Origin: Ruminococcaceae bacterium UBA1785
GTDB taxonomy: Bacteria; Bacillota; Clostridia; Oscillospirales; Acutalibacteraceae
NCBI GenBank assembly: GCA_002314555.1
Contig: DCGF01000068.1
Coordinates: 4,886-10,589 of the forward strand
DNA: 5,704 nt
Reading direction: 5' to 3'
Each line of letters begins with the position of its first letter. The first letter of the stretch is position 1. The translations under genes and the position numbers were made by a program. The notes under the pieces are model-generated. The model saw only the letters and a list, made by a program, of their open reading frames with translations. It was not told the DNA's origin and ran no database searches. This document shows, piece by piece, positions 5,322 through 5,704 of this stretch.

Positions 5322-5704
5322 CAGTCATTACCTCCTACTCTGCAATTTCCGCCTCTTTGCTTTGCTACGAACATATTATCAGTAGCTCTTTGCATAGTAT
5401 AAGATGTGGAAGTTTTTGCTGTGTGAATAGAATAACCAACGCTTATTCTAAGTCTATCTTTTGGAAGATGCTCAAAAATAGTCATGTTGATTGTCGCAAT
5501 CAAATCATCAAGTTTATCTTTGACTTCTTTTTCGTTAATAGTGTTGAGGATTAAAGCAAATTTATGCTTTTCCTGTCTTACGAAAATCTCATCCTCATCA
5601 ATTACACTATGAATCTTCCTAGAGAACACTTCAAATGTCTCAGCACGTGCTTCATGTGAAATAGTTTCAAGCACCTCTTCATTATCGACCGAAAAAGCTA
5701 CAGC
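5321..5704 (-). CDS. C-terminal part of a degenerate GGDEF-domain protein (partial)
   Basis: The reading frame runs open through the right edge, so only the last 127 residues are seen and the start lies outside. An in-frame GTG at 5674 is internal to the domain and not a convincing start. The end of the protein fits the second half of a GGDEF fold. IFVRQEKHKFALIL occupies the place of the usual R-x-GGDEF strand-turn-strand, and later come RISVGYS (the SVG strand) and a final helix with ATDNMFVAKQRGGN, resembling the AD-x-x-MY-x-AK-x-x-G-x-N ending of diguanylate cyclases. The signature positions read EKHKF (5558-5572), so the metal- and GTP-binding residues are lost and the domain is probably not a cyclase. 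It may instead bind a nucleotide or a protein. The stop TGA shares its A with the start ATG of the hybrid kinase, indicating coupled translation and probable joint function. Confidence 0.78.
   Translation of the reverse strand, partial: AVAFSVDNEEVLETISHEARAETFEVFSRKIHSVIDEDEIFVRQEKHKFALILNTINEKEVKDKLDDLIATINMTIFEHLPKDRLRISVGYSIHTAKTSTSYTMQRATDNMFVAKQRGGNCRVGGND

Noticed and set aside
1..5704. CRISPR array, insertion sequence, transposase, prophage or toxin-antitoxin pair
   Set aside because: No spaced direct repeats of suitable length, no transposase-like frames and no recognisable phage or toxin-antitoxin proteins are present. The window reads as ordinary chromosomal genes.

Overview
The window looks like chromosomal DNA of a low-to-moderate GC Gram-positive bacterium of the Clostridia, most plausibly a Lachnospiraceae-type gut or rumen organism. 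This is inferred from strong AGGAGG/AAGGGG ribosome binding sites, TTGACA/TATAAT-like promoters with 17-bp spacing, the two-gene ABC-2 exporter with its YKN-TDEGYL permease motif, and the 7TM hybrid histidine kinase paired with a GGDEF-like protein. No species can be named from this sequence.

Layout from left to right. The left edge cuts a minus-strand tRNA (the first 18 nt of what looks like initiator tRNA-fMet) that has a near-consensus promoter. Next, also on the minus strand, is a 63-residue single-span membrane protein gene with its own promoter. Bases 300-700 contain no protein gene of normal size. They hold a minus-strand transcription unit that looks like a structured non-coding RNA of about 185 nt: an extended -10 promoter, a GC-rich folded core and an intrinsic terminator, followed by two more hairpins. 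Beyond it is a minus-strand gene for a 195-residue membrane-anchored, lysine/alanine-rich coiled-coil protein of unknown function.

At about 1295-1424 a compact divergent promoter region separates that gene from a plus-strand two-gene operon. The operon encodes an ABC-2 type exporter: an ATPase, then a six-span permease overlapping it by 7 nt. A palindrome lies between the two back-to-back promoters and could coordinate both. The operon ends at a strong terminator that can work in both directions and is shared with a convergent minus-strand unit.

The right half is a minus-strand signalling operon. It has the C-terminal part of a GGDEF-like domain protein whose signature is degenerate (EKHKF), then a 764-residue hybrid sensor kinase (7TM, PAS-like, HisKA, HATPase, REC). 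Stop and start codons overlap by one base, so the two are probably translationally coupled and may form one sensory module. No DNA-binding output protein is visible.

The most interesting points are the unassigned structured RNA, the divergent control region joining an unknown coiled-coil protein to an ABC exporter, and the coupled degenerate-GGDEF/hybrid-kinase pair. None proves a new system from sequence alone.
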